From Collimonas arenae (GTDB lineage: Bacteria > Pseudomonadota > Gammaproteobacteria > Burkholderiales > Burkholderiaceae_D), in the NCBI RefSeq assembly GCF_000786695.1, contig NZ_CP009962.1, positions 4,278,001-4,342,000 on the forward strand: a DNA stretch of 64,000 nucleotides, written 5' to 3'. Positions 1 through 7,674 of this stretch are shown here, piece by piece. The position numbers and the translations under genes are program-made. The notes beneath the pieces are model-generated. The model was given only the letters and a program-made list of their open reading frames with translations, had not been told where the DNA came from and made no database searches. Position 1 is the stretch's first letter. Each line of letters starts with the position of its first letter.

Positions 1-1
1 C

Positions 2-529
2 GCCGCCGGCGCGCTGGTCAGCTCAATCGATAAGGGCAGCCCGGCCGACAAAGGCGGGATGCAAGTGGGCGATGTAATCCTGCGCTTCGACGGCAAACCA
101 ATCAATCAGTCGGCAGACTTGCCGAGCCTGGTGGCGGATACTGCGCCAGGCACTTCCAGCAGCATCGAAGTGATGCGCGGCGGCCAGACCAAGACACTGA
201 CGGTCAAGCTGACTGAAGCCACGCCACTCAAAATCGCAGGCAAGGACAACGGCGCCAATTCACAGGGACGACTAGGCCTGGCCCTGCGTGAACTCAGTCC
301 GGACGAGCAGCAGCAGGTTGGCATCCGCGGCGGACTGGTGGTGGAAGATGCGACCGGGCCATCGGCGGTGGCAGGCATCCAGCGCGGCGACGTAATACTG
401 TCGCTCAACGGCAAACCAGTCAGCAGCGTCGAGCAGTTGCGCCAGCTGGTCAGCAAGGCCGGGAAAAATGTGGCGCTGCTGGTGCAGCGCGACAAGGACA
501 AGATCTTTGTCCCTCTCAACCTGAGCTAA
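2..529 (+). CDS. Deg/Do-family serine protease, C-terminal part (two PDZ domains)
   Basis: The 5' end lies outside the window, so only the last 175 residues are visible. They form two consecutive PDZ domains with the paired signatures GDVILRFDGKPI (first) and GDVILSLNGKPV (second), separated by a linker. This tandem is the usual C-terminus of periplasmic DegP/DegQ/MucD proteases, in which PDZ domains capture misfolded substrates and gate the trypsin-like domain. The protease domain itself is not visible, so catalytic competence cannot be judged. It reads to a TAA just before a small membrane-protein gene on the same strand. A different PDZ-bearing periplasmic protein is possible but less likely. 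Confidence 0.85.
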   Translation, partial: AAGALVSSIDKGSPADKGGMQVGDVILRFDGKPINQSADLPSLVADTAPGTSSSIEVMRGGQTKTLTVKLTEATPLKIAGKDNGANSQGRLGLALRELSPDEQQQVGIRGGLVVEDATGPSAVAGIQRGDVILSLNGKPVSSVEQLRQLVSKAGKNVALLVQRDKDKIFVPLNLS

Positions 530-556
530 CGCGTTCATAGCGGAAACGGGGCAGCG

Positions 557-862
557 ATGATCAAAGAGTTAAAGAGCGATAATTTATCGCAGCACATCCT
601 ACCCTCTTCCGCCACCATGATCGGGGTCTGCATCACCGCCCTGTCGATTATCAAACTCGCAAGATTCAGCGGGCTGGCGATCTGGCTTAGTCATTTGCTG
701 GCGCTAAACAGTCTGGTCTTTCTCACCAGCGGCGTGCTGTCCTATGCTGCGATGCGTTCGCGGCAGAGCGCGCGGCTTGAACAATATGCCGACATCGCCT
801 TCATCTTCGGCCTTACCCTGCTCAGTCTTTCTACCGTCTTTATGGCTGTCGTCATTGATTGA
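557..862 (+). CDS. Small three-helix membrane protein, unknown function
   Basis: A 101-residue protein with roughly three hydrophobic segments (about residues 20-37, 43-65 and 77-98) and a short basic loop rich in Arg/Gln (about residues 67-73), as expected of a polytopic inner-membrane protein. It starts 27 bases after the stop of the Deg-type protease gene, with a GGGGCAGCG stretch before the ATG, so it may be co-transcribed with it. No catalytic motif or recognisable family signature is visible. Codon use resembles the neighbours, which supports a real gene. A role alongside periplasmic protein quality control would be a guess from position only. Confidence 0.65.
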   Translation: MIKELKSDNLSQHILPSSATMIGVCITALSIIKLARFSGLAIWLSHLLALNSLVFLTSGVLSYAAMRSRQSARLEQYADIAFIFGLTLLSLSTVFMAVVID

Positions 863-1376
863 ACGTTCTCCGATTGAATTCTCATTCAGACAAAGTTACC
901 CACAGAAACTGTGGATAGTCCTGTTGATAACTCCAATCCGGACCAGCTATGTGCTTGATCTATATGGATTTTTCATAGCTGCTTATTGTTGCACCTTCAC
1001 TGCCTGTTACGATAGCGGCTACGATGCATCGACCTCGACTGTCAAGCCCGAATAAATCTTTTTGCAAGCGGCCAACATTTGAGTGATCACTCAATTTGCA
1101 AATTGAAGGCAGCCTGCCTACCCTATTTATTTCTCCCCGATTGGCGCGGCACATTCCGGCCCGCCCCGCTTCTTGTCTCCTCATAAAAAAAATTAATTTT
1201 TAATCATCTAACGACCTCCCGCAAATATAATTAAAAATAATTAAAAATAATTAAAAATATTTTCAACCTGTCGATCCTGGCGTTCACGGTTCGACTAATT
1301 AGCAGAAACGGAATTTCAGCGGTCACAACGACCCATGCTTCCGGCTCACAAACCGACACTTAACGGAGAGTTCAAA
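863..1376 (+). other. Gene-free AT-rich intergenic region with DnaA-box-like cluster and A-tracts
   Basis: I see no credible gene in these 514 bases. Three 9-mers each one base from the DnaA box TTATCCACA lie within 35 bases (896-904 forward, 910-918 and 922-930 reverse), and the first two form a hairpin with a three-base loop. The right half is strongly AT-rich, ending in three phased A-tract repeats upstream of the YCII-like gene. Confidence 0.5.
1228..1257. repeat. Three perfect 10-bp direct repeats (TAATTAAAAA), phased A-tracts
   Basis: TAATTAAAAA occurs three times head to tail, so A5 tracts recur every 10 bases, close to one helical turn. Such spacing is known to bend DNA. The repeats lie about 120 bases before the YCII-like start codon, where a curved or UP-like promoter element could act; the promoter itself was not identified. 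Confidence 0.7.
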
Positions 1377-1826
1377 ATGCGCTTCATGATCATACGCAAG
1401 GCCGACCAGGAAACCGAAGCAGGCGTCATGCCCAGCGAATCGCTGATCGCGGCAATGATGAAATTTAACGAAGAAATGGTGCAAGCCGGCGTCATGAAGG
1501 ACGGCGACGGCCTGCATCCGAGCAGCAAGGGCGCGCGCATCAAATTCTCGGGAGGCAAACCGACCGTTATCGACGGTCCGTTTGCCGAGACCAAGGAATT
1601 GATCGCGGGCTTCACCATGATCCAGGTGAAATCGAAGGCAGAAGCATTGGAATGGGTCAAACGCTGGCCGGCCGAAGACGCCAACGGCAATGTCGAACTG
1701 GAACTGCGCCAGGTATTCGAAGCGGAGGATTTCGGGGACGCCCTCACGCCGGAGCTGAGAGAAGCGGAAGAACGCATGCGCGAGCACCTGCAGAATTCCG
1801 CCGCACAACCAGATGCCAAGTCCTAA
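1377..1826 (+). CDS. YCII/DGPF-domain family protein
   Basis: A 149-residue cytoplasmic protein with the hallmarks of the YCII-related (DGPF) family: an opening beta strand MRFMIIRKAD, a central K-P-T-V-I-D-G-P-F-A-E-T-K-E segment, and a following helix ending in A-L-E-W-V-K-R-W-P. Family members form small ferredoxin-like dimers and are often encoded beside ECF sigma factors or stress genes; no reaction is firmly established for this branch. The start was chosen at the ATG preceded by GGAGAG at good spacing rather than at an earlier in-frame ATG. The C-terminal 35 residues are Glu/Arg-rich and probably helical. Followed by an SRPBCC gene and a VOC gene, a common neighbourhood for this family. 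Confidence 0.85.
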   Translation: MRFMIIRKADQETEAGVMPSESLIAAMMKFNEEMVQAGVMKDGDGLHPSSKGARIKFSGGKPTVIDGPFAETKELIAGFTMIQVKSKAEALEWVKRWPAEDANGNVELELRQVFEAEDFGDALTPELREAEERMREHLQNSAAQPDAKS

Positions 1827-1877
1827 ACATCTGCCTTTTCATCCACAATGACTATCACCATAGCCGCGAGATAATCC

Positions 1878-2405
1878 ATGCTCAAAACCATCGCCATCAT
1901 CATCGTTGTAGCACTTGCCGCCATCCTCGGACTGGCAGCGACCCGGCCTGACAATTTCCGCGTGCAACGCTCCGTCTCGATCAAGGCGCCGCCGGAAAAA
2001 ATCTTCGCCCTCATCGAGAATTTTCACAGCTGGGCCAGCTGGTCGCCATATGAAAAGCTGGATCCGGGCATGCAGAAAACGTTCAGCGGCGCCGCTAGCG
2101 GCAAGGGTGCGGTGTATGCCTGGGACAGCTCGGGCAAGGCCGGTGCCGGACGCATGGAAATCAGCGATGCCGTGACGCCATCCAAGGTCGTTATCAAACT
2201 GGATTTCAGCAAGCCGCTGGAAGGCCACAACACGGCAGAATTTACGATAGATACCCAGGGCGACAGCAGCAACGTCACCTGGGCCATGTATGGACCGTCA
2301 CCTTATGTCGCAAAGGTAATGGGGCTGTTTTTCAATATGGATACCATGATCGGCAAGGATTTTGAAACCGGACTTGCCAGCTTGAAAAGCGCTGCAGAAA
2401 AATAA
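1878..2405 (+). CDS. Membrane-anchored SRPBCC (polyketide cyclase/START-like) protein
   Basis: A 175-residue protein with an N-terminal hydrophobic helix (residues 4-22) that should anchor it in the inner membrane or be cleaved on export. The rest carries the SRPBCC opening signature RSVSIKAPPEKIFALIENFH-x-W, then W-S-P-Y, typical of the polyketide-cyclase-2 branch of this ligand-binding fold. It ends in a helix (IGKDFETGLASLKS) that caps the hydrophobic pocket. The ligand is unknown. It lies between the YCII-like and VOC genes on the same strand with short gaps (51 and 52 bases), so a small operon of three is likely. Confidence 0.82.
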   Translation: MLKTIAIIIVVALAAILGLAATRPDNFRVQRSVSIKAPPEKIFALIENFHSWASWSPYEKLDPGMQKTFSGAASGKGAVYAWDSSGKAGAGRMEISDAVTPSKVVIKLDFSKPLEGHNTAEFTIDTQGDSSNVTWAMYGPSPYVAKVMGLFFNMDTMIGKDFETGLASLKSAAEK

Positions 2406-2457
2406 GCGACGACTGACATTCCTTCCCATTCGCAATCATTCCTTACAGGAGCAAGTC

Positions 2458-2874
2458 ATGCAATTGAATCCTTACCTCAATTTCAACGGCAACTGCGACG
2501 CCGCGTTCAAATTCTACGAGAAAGTTTTGGGCGGAAAAATCGCCTTCAAGATCACCTATGGCGAAACTCCGGACAGCGGCGGCGAACAATGTCCACCTGC
2601 TTCCAAAGATCATCTCGCTCACGTGCGGCTGGAAGCGCCTGGTCTCGTATTGATGGGCTCTGACTGTCCGCCGGGATTTTTTGAAAAAGCCCAGGGCATT
2701 ACCCTGTCCCTGACCGTCGACAAGCTGGCGGAAGCAGAGCGTTTGTACAACGCATTGAAAGAAAACGGCGAAGTCAAAATGGCGCTGGCAAAAACCTTTT
2801 GGGCAGTCGGCTTCGCCATGGTAACCGATCAGTTCGGTACGCCATGGATGATCAACTGCGAAAAGGAAGCTTGA
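2458..2874 (+). CDS. VOC-superfamily protein (PhnB/glyoxalase-like)
   Basis: A 138-residue protein opening with LNPYLNFNGNCDAAFKFYEKVLGG, the standard beginning of PhnB-like vicinal-oxygen-chelate proteins, and ending with F-A-M-V-T-D-Q-F-G-T-P-W-M-I-N, the closing strand of the second beta-alpha-beta-beta-beta half. The role of PhnB-like proteins is unclear; some VOC relatives are glyoxalases, dioxygenases or antibiotic-binding proteins. An AGGAGCAAGTC stretch just upstream supports the ATG. Third gene of the YCII-SRPBCC-VOC run. Confidence 0.85.
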   Translation: MQLNPYLNFNGNCDAAFKFYEKVLGGKIAFKITYGETPDSGGEQCPPASKDHLAHVRLEAPGLVLMGSDCPPGFFEKAQGITLSLTVDKLAEAERLYNALKENGEVKMALAKTFWAVGFAMVTDQFGTPWMINCEKEA

Positions 2875-2904
2875 TCGCCAATTGCAGCGTCGTTGAAAAA
2901 TATG

Positions 2905-2936
2905 CGCGCCGCACGCCCTTTTAGGATGGCGGCGCG
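2905..2936 (+). terminator. Possible stem-loop terminator after the VOC gene
   Basis: CGCGCCGC and GCGGCGCG form a perfect 8-bp GC stem with a 16-base loop shortly after the VOC stop codon. The downstream T-tract is weak, so intrinsic termination is uncertain. Confidence 0.35.
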
Positions 2937-2950
2937 TCATTTCAAGAAGG

Positions 2951-3129
2951 CAGGACTTACGAAAAACCGCCCTGACTGCGTTGCATCTTCTAACCGTACT
3001 TCGTACTGTCTTCGTCGATGCCCTTGCAGGGCGCATACCCACCTGCATGCGGGTATCGTTGCGCAGGCGGACACATGCTGTCCGAATTCCCTGCTACACC
3101 CTTGCCAGGACGACTTTGCGTAAGTCCTG
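2951..3129. mobile_element. MITE-like non-coding element with terminal inverted repeats
   Basis: CAGGACTTACG at 2951-2961 is matched exactly in inverted orientation at 3119-3129, and the match extends inward imperfectly to about 21 bases. The 179-bp interior has no convincing gene. On the complement, 2994-3017 (CGACGAAGACAGTACGAAGTACGG) closely matches the core of the element at 40757-40860, although the terminal repeats of the two differ. This suggests a family of short non-autonomous elements or extragenic repeats. No transposase gene with matching ends is in the window. Confidence 0.65.
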
Positions 3130-3137
3130 GAAGGAAA

Positions 3138-3365
3138 TTACAGAACCGGCAACTTTGTGGCCGTCACCCGGTCGATGAAAAATTCGCCGTCGATACATTT
3201 CCGGTGCGGCACCCCGACTACCGTGAAGCCCGGGCCGCCATCCGTCACCCATATCTTTGCCACCGTGTCGAAATCCTCCACGTCGAGCCCCAGCAAGGGC
3301 GCCGACAGCACGAATTGCGCGCCTTCTTTCTGTCTCTGTAAAACTTCTTCGATCGTCTTTGCCAT
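3138..3365 (-). CDS. Small conserved-looking hypothetical protein
   Basis: A 75-residue protein with no family I recognise. It begins with a charged helix (KTIEEVLQRQKEG) followed by a mixed alpha/beta stretch with a G-G-P-G-F-T-V-V-G segment. Its regular secondary-structure pattern and codon use look like a real small cytoplasmic protein rather than noise. It lies next to an inverted-repeat element and 63 bases downstream of kynR on the same strand, so it could be the second gene of a kynR transcript. No clear ribosome binding site is visible before the ATG. Function unknown. Confidence 0.5.
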   Translation of the reverse strand: MAKTIEEVLQRQKEGAQFVLSAPLLGLDVEDFDTVAKIWVTDGGPGFTVVGVPHRKCIDGEFFIDRVTATKLPVL

Positions 3366-3428
3366 GATTCAATACACTCTGTCTATAAATGGGGGAAACC
3401 TGCACTCACAAGATACATTGAGGGATTG

Positions 3429-3905
3429 TCAGGCATCGCGCAATAGTTCACGCGGCAGCTCGTAGGTTTCCTTGATCGCCTGTAGTACGATATTCGAGCG
3501 GATATCTTGTACACCCGGTATCTTGTAAAGTTTTTCCAGCACGAAGGCGGAATAGTGTTTCAGGTTGCGTGCCTTCACCCGCAACAAATAATTGGCGTCG
3601 CCGGTGATGATGTAGGAACCGACCACCTCAGGATAATTTTGCAGCGCCTGCATGAAATTCTCGTGCCAGCTCTCGATATCACGCCGCATGGTCACCTGCA
3701 CGAATACATCGAGTTCCAGGCCGAGCTTTTCCGGGCTCAGCAAGGCGCTATAGCGGCTGATGATGCCTTCTTCTTCCAGAATCCGCACCCGCCGCAGGCA
3801 AGACGAAGGCGACAGGAACACCTGCTCCGCCAGATCCTGGTTACTGATACGGCCATTCTGCTGCAACAGCGTCAGAATGTTTAAATCGATGGCATCCAGT
3901 TGCAT
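3429..3905 (-). CDS. kynR: Lrp/AsnC-family regulator of kynurenine genes
   Basis: A 158-residue Lrp-type protein. Residues about 3-60 form the winged helix-turn-helix (LDAIDLNILTLLQQNGRI, then LSPSSCLRRVRILEEEGII), and residues about 68-145 the RAM effector-binding domain with V-G-S-Y-I-I-T-G-D-A-N-Y-L-L. It is divergent from kynB, the arrangement in which KynR is known in Pseudomonas and Burkholderia: an Lrp-type regulator that senses kynurenine and activates the kyn genes. The roughly 130-bp AT-rich gap between the two genes contains several TTTCAAT/ATTGAAA-like repeats and is the likely binding region. The kynR name rests on family plus position. Confidence 0.85.
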   Translation of the reverse strand: MQLDAIDLNILTLLQQNGRISNQDLAEQVFLSPSSCLRRVRILEEEGIISRYSALLSPEKLGLELDVFVQVTMRRDIESWHENFMQALQNYPEVVGSYIITGDANYLLRVKARNLKHYSAFVLEKLYKIPGVQDIRSNIVLQAIKETYELPRELLRDA

Positions 3906-4040
3906 TGAAATTATCTTTCAATATTTTTCAATTATTTCTATATATATTCTAAATTAACCTGAAATTGTATAGTAATTTCGTATAAAAATTCCAGGCAGCT
4001 CGCCTAAAATATTTCCACGAATCAAACATGGGAGATAGCT

Positions 4041-4673
4041 ATCAATACCGCCAAACCCCTCTGGGATATCAGCCCGGTCCTCTCCGCGAGCATCCCGGTC
4101 TGGCCCGGCGATACTCCGTTTAGCGCACAAACCACTTGGGAAATCGCCGACGGTTGTCCGGTGCACGTCAGCCGCATCACGCTGTCGACCCACACCGGCG
4201 CACATTGCGACGCGCCCAGCCATTACGATCCACAAGGGGCCGCGATCGACAAGGTTGGGCTGGATGCCTATATCGGCCCTTGCCGCGTCATCCATTGCAT
4301 CGGCGCTTCACCGGTTACGCCGCAGGATGTCCGGCATGCACTTGCCGACCTGCCGCCGCGCGTGTTGTTACGCACCTACGCCAAGGCACCGCAGGAAAAC
4401 TGGGACCCGGCGTTTGCAGCAATCGCCCCTGAAACCATCGCACTATTGGCGCAACACGGCGTGCGCCTGATCGGCATCGATACGCCTTCGCTCGACCCGC
4501 AAGAATCCAAAAACATGCTCGCGCATCACGCCGTCAAACAGCACGGCATGGCGATCCTCGAAGGTATCGTGCTGGATGCGATTGCCGCCGGCGACTATGA
4601 ACTGATCGCGCTGCCCCTGCGACTGGCTGGCATGGATGCCAGTCCGGTGCGTGCAGTCTTACGCCAACTTTAG
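4041..4673 (+). CDS. kynB: Kynurenine formamidase, with no canonical start codon
   Basis: Converts N-formylkynurenine to kynurenine plus formate. The reading frame gives a cyclase-family protein beginning [11 protein letters not shown], with P-V-W-P-G-D-T-P-F and the metal-binding motif [14 protein letters not shown], then D-T-P-S-L-D-P near the end. From ATC the product is 210 residues, the family's usual length. No ATG, GTG, TTG or CTG lies in frame between the upstream stop (4005-4007) and a GTG at 4161, which would remove the conserved N-terminal 40 residues. An ATC at 4041 sits six bases after GGGAG, exactly where a start is expected. Either a rare ATC start, a start-codon mutation or a base error is present. 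Confidence 0.88.
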   Translation: MNTAKPLWDISPVLSASIPVWPGDTPFSAQTTWEIADGCPVHVSRITLSTHTGAHCDAPSHYDPQGAAIDKVGLDAYIGPCRVIHCIGASPVTPQDVRHALADLPPRVLLRTYAKAPQENWDPAFAAIAPETIALLAQHGVRLIGIDTPSLDPQESKNMLAHHAVKQHGMAILEGIVLDAIAAGDYELIALPLRLAGMDASPVRAVLRQL

Positions 4674-4683
4674 GAGTACATCT

Positions 4684-5946
4684 ATGACCAGCAACATCAA
4701 CAGCCGCGCCAATTGCCAGGCATTGGACGCCAGCGATCCCTTGGCGCCGCTGCGCGCACAATTCGATTTACCGCCGGATGTGATTTATCTCGACGGTAAT
4801 TCCCTCGGCGCTCGCCCGCGCGCTTCCTTACAACGCGCACAGCAAGTCATCCAGCAAGAATGGGGCGTCGACCTGATCCGCAGCTGGAACAAAGCCGGCT
4901 GGTTCGACCTGCCCGCCCGTCTGGGCAACCTGCTGGCGCCGCTGATCGGCGCCAGGGACAACGAAGTGGTGATCACCGACTCTACCTCGATCAACCTGTT
5001 CAAGCTGCTGGCAGGCGCATTACAGTTGCAAGCCGCCAGGCCAGATGCGGCGACGCGCAAAGTCATCGTCACCGAACGCGACAATTTCCCGACCGACATC
5101 TACATGGCGCAAGGCCTCACCGAATGGCTGGACCGCGGCTATCGCATCCACCTGATCGATTCGCCGCAAGAACTCGCCAGCGCAGTGAATGCAGAAACCG
5201 CAGTGCTCATGCTGACCCACGTCAACTACCGCAGCGGTCACCTGCACGACATGCGCGTAGTCACCGCTGCCGCCCAGGAGCAAGGGGCGCTGGTGCTGTG
5301 GGACCTGGCCCATTCGGCCGGCGCAGTACCGATCGACCTGCATGCAACGAATGCCGATTTCGCCGTCGGCTGCACTTACAAGTACATCAACGGTGGCCCC
5401 GGTGCGCCGGCCTTTGCATGGATCGCGCCGCGCCATCATGCGCGGTTCCGGCAACCGCTCTCCGGCTGGTGGGGACATCGCGCACCGTTCACGATGCAAG
5501 CGGAATTCGCACCGGTTGATGGCATCCGGCGCGCGCTGTGCGGCACCCAGCCTATCGTTTCTCTGGCGATGGTGGAATGTGGCCTGGACGTGTTCGCCCA
5601 AACAGATATGCAAGCCCTGCGCAGCAAATCGCTGGCGCTGACCGATCTGTTCATCAACCTGGTGGAAAGCCGCTGCGCCGGCCTCGACCTGACGCTGGTC
5701 ACGCCGCGCGCGCACGCCGAACGCGGCAGCCACGTCAGCTTTGCTCATCCGCACGGCTACGGCATCATGCGCGCGCTGATTGCGCGCGGCGTGATTGGCG
5801 ACTACCGCGAACCGCAAGTGATGCGCTTCGGCTTTACGCCGCTCTACACCAGCTTCGCCGACGTATGGGACGCCGTCGACACCCTGCGCCAGATCCTGGT
5901 CGGCAAGGAATACGAAGCCAATGCCCGGCAAGAAGCCGTTACCTGA
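4684..5946 (+). CDS. kynU: Kynureninase
   Basis: A 420-residue PLP enzyme that cleaves kynurenine to anthranilate and alanine. It shows the family opening Y-L-D-G-N-S-L-G, the PLP-binding [16 protein letters not shown] around Asp207, and the Schiff-base lysine at about Lys233 in [11 protein letters not shown]. The C-terminal [10 protein letters not shown] substrate loop is present, so the enzyme looks intact. AGGAGT, overlapping the kynB stop, precedes the ATG at 4684, chosen over an in-frame ATG inside kynB. It is the middle gene of a tight kynB-kynU-kynA operon. Confidence 0.96.
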   Translation: MTSNINSRANCQALDASDPLAPLRAQFDLPPDVIYLDGNSLGARPRASLQRAQQVIQQEWGVDLIRSWNKAGWFDLPARLGNLLAPLIGARDNEVVITDSTSINLFKLLAGALQLQAARPDAATRKVIVTERDNFPTDIYMAQGLTEWLDRGYRIHLIDSPQELASAVNAETAVLMLTHVNYRSGHLHDMRVVTAAAQEQGALVLWDLAHSAGAVPIDLHATNADFAVGCTYKYINGGPGAPAFAWIAPRHHARFRQPLSGWWGHRAPFTMQAEFAPVDGIRRALCGTQPIVSLAMVECGLDVFAQTDMQALRSKSLALTDLFINLVESRCAGLDLTLVTPRAHAERGSHVSFAHPHGYGIMRALIARGVIGDYREPQVMRFGFTPLYTSFADVWDAVDTLRQILVGKEYEANARQEAVT

Positions 5947-5964
5947 TCAATTGGGAGAGAAAAA

Positions 5965-6807
5965 ATGGAATGCCCTTACAAACCCGCAGATTCCTGGCAT
6001 GGCGCCGAAATGGAATTCAAAGACAATATGAGCTATGGCGATTACCTGGCGCTGGACCAGGTATTGTCGGCGCAGAAGCCGCTCTCGCCCAACCACAATG
6101 AAATGCTGTTCATCATCCAGCACCAGACCAGCGAACTGTGGATGAAACTGATGCTGCATGAGTTGCACGCGGTACGCCAGCAACTGCGCAACAATGATTT
6201 ATCGCCGGCGTTCAAGATGATGGCGCGGGTGGCGCGCATCATGGATCAACTGGTGCACGCATGGGATGTGCTGGCGACCATGACGCCGCCGGAATATACG
6301 GCAATCCGTCCCTATCTCGGCTATTCATCGGGCTTCCAGTCGTACCAGTATCGTGAAATCGAATTCCTGCTGGGGAACAAGAACGCCGCCTTGTTGCAAG
6401 TCCATCAGCATTCGCCGGAATCCTATGCGCGTTTGCAAGATGCGCTGCAACAGCCATCGATCTATGATGAAGCCGTGATGCTCATGGCGCGCGCCGGCAT
6501 AACCGTCAATCCGGCTCGCCTGAGCACCGACTGGAGCCAAGCGACCGCCGCCGATGCTTCTGTGGAAACCGCCTGGCTCACGGTTTACCAATCGCCAGAC
6601 AAGCATTGGGAACTCTACGAGCTCGCAGAAAAACTGGTCGATCTGGAAACCTCGTTCCGCTACTGGCGCTTCCGCCACCTGACTACGGTGGAACGCATCA
6701 TCGGCTTCAAGAAAGGCACCGGCGGCACCGAAGGCGCCGGTTACCTCAAGATGATGCTAGATGTCGTACTGTTCCCCGAGTTGTTTTCACTTCGCACTTC
6801 TCTCTAG
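5965..6807 (+). CDS. kynA: Tryptophan 2,3-dioxygenase
   Basis: A 280-residue haem enzyme that opens the indole ring of L-tryptophan to N-formylkynurenine, the first step of the pathway. It carries the family signatures [25 protein letters not shown], and [14 protein letters not shown] with the proximal haem ligand near His238. G-T-G-G-T-E-G near the C-terminus contacts the substrate. GGGAG precedes the ATG 18 bases after the kynU stop, so it is the last gene of the kyn operon. With kynB and kynU it takes tryptophan to anthranilate; no anthranilate-degradation genes follow here. Confidence 0.96.
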   Translation: MECPYKPADSWHGAEMEFKDNMSYGDYLALDQVLSAQKPLSPNHNEMLFIIQHQTSELWMKLMLHELHAVRQQLRNNDLSPAFKMMARVARIMDQLVHAWDVLATMTPPEYTAIRPYLGYSSGFQSYQYREIEFLLGNKNAALLQVHQHSPESYARLQDALQQPSIYDEAVMLMARAGITVNPARLSTDWSQATAADASVETAWLTVYQSPDKHWELYELAEKLVDLETSFRYWRFRHLTTVERIIGFKKGTGGTEGAGYLKMMLDVVLFPELFSLRTSL

Positions 6808-6823
6808 AGCAATTTAGCGAAAT

Positions 6824-7411
6824 TCAGCCGCGCCGGGCCGCGCGCTCGCGCGCGTCTTTCACGTCGGCCGGATCGCAGCGCAGTTCCAGCAACTGATTGA
6901 CGGCGATCTCATCGGCCAGCGATGTCGCCGTTACCACTGCACCGAAAAAATGCGCATCCAGGCTCAGCGCATTGCACAGGCGTTTGCGGCCTGCCTCATC
7001 GGAGGGTAATTGCAAAACGACCGTCAGATAATTTGACGAAGCGCCGGCATCGGCACTCTGCACAGGCACGGCACCCGGCGAAGCTGAGGGCGCCGGCGCT
7101 AACAGCGCCGCAGTACGAATCGGCACGTGCACCGCTTCAACGGGTGCAATTGATTGTTCCAGCTCAGCCATCGATACCACCACGGAACTGTGCGGCCCCG
7201 GCCACTTCTTGACGCCGCCGATCAGCGCCGGGATGCCGCCGCTCACCTCATAGTCAGTCTCGGAAACCTTTTCGTAATGAAAAGGCTCCCATCCTTTAAC
7301 GCCATGCTTGCGCATGGCAACCTGTTCCAACACCTGGCTCTGCGGTGCGCCATTACCGAGCATGCCGACCTCGCTCAATCCCGGATCGCCGCCAGCGCTC
7401 GTTTCATCCAT
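6824..7411 (-). CDS. Hypothetical protein, third gene of the secreted-nuclease cluster
   Basis: A 195-residue protein of unknown family. The N-terminal half (to about residue 85) is Gly/Glu-rich with a W-E-P-F-H-Y-E-K segment. The middle (about 95-125) is an Ala/Pro/Ser-rich linker, and the C-terminal part looks like a compact alpha/beta unit (Y-L-T-V-V-L-Q-L-P-S-D-E-A-G). There is no signal peptide or membrane segment. It follows the 81-residue gene by 17 bases and thereby the nuclease gene, so the three look co-transcribed. An accessory or inhibitor role for the nuclease is only a positional inference. Confidence 0.6.
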   Translation of the reverse strand: MDETSAGGDPGLSEVGMLGNGAPQSQVLEQVAMRKHGVKGWEPFHYEKVSETDYEVSGGIPALIGGVKKWPGPHSSVVVSMAELEQSIAPVEAVHVPIRTAALLAPAPSASPGAVPVQSADAGASSNYLTVVLQLPSDEAGRKRLCNALSLDAHFFGAVVTATSLADEIAVNQLLELRCDPADVKDARERAARRG

Positions 7412-7428
7412 CTTGTCGCCTCTTTGTG

Positions 7429-7674
7429 TTAAAACGGATTGCTGACCTTGACCACTGGCGCGGTCGCCACTTTGTCCGGCAAGGTTTTCGACTCCAGCTC
7501 TTCCACCACGCTGTTGATCAGTACCTGCAAGGCTTTGGCTTTCTCCAATCCTGGCTTATCCAGCGTCAAGTCAAGATCACCGAACAGGCTGACCCGGTCC
7601 AGGCGATTTTCAATATTCAGGTTGCCGATAACGAGCGCAGCGCTTTCATCGGCGAAGGGCGTAAATTTAGACAT
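7429..7674 (-). CDS. Small hypothetical protein overlapping the secreted-nuclease gene
   Basis: An 81-residue protein without signal peptide, rich in aliphatic and acidic residues (I-G-N-L-N-I-E-N-R-L-D-R-V, then L-D-L-T-L-D-K-P-G-L-E-K-A-K-A-L-Q). It looks like one beta-rich half and one helical half. Its start overlaps the end of the nuclease gene by 8 bases, which indicates translational coupling. I do not recognise a family. Cytoplasmic nuclease-inhibitor proteins are known for some secreted non-specific nucleases (NuiA for NucA in Anabaena), but no sequence similarity to them is claimed here. Confidence 0.6.
   Translation of the reverse strand: MSKFTPFADESAALVIGNLNIENRLDRVSLFGDLDLTLDKPGLEKAKALQVLINSVVEELESKTLPDKVATAPVVKVSNPF

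Noticed and set aside
4028..4160. ATG at 4028 as the kynB start
   Set aside because: It is in a different frame from KynB; reading from it gives no formamidase sequence, and joining the two would require a frameshift for which there is no slippery site.
5020..5931. 303-codon minus-strand frame opposite kynU
   Set aside because: It is the antisense shadow of the well-supported kynU gene and is Arg/Ala/His-rich; long antisense frames are common in GC-rich coding DNA.
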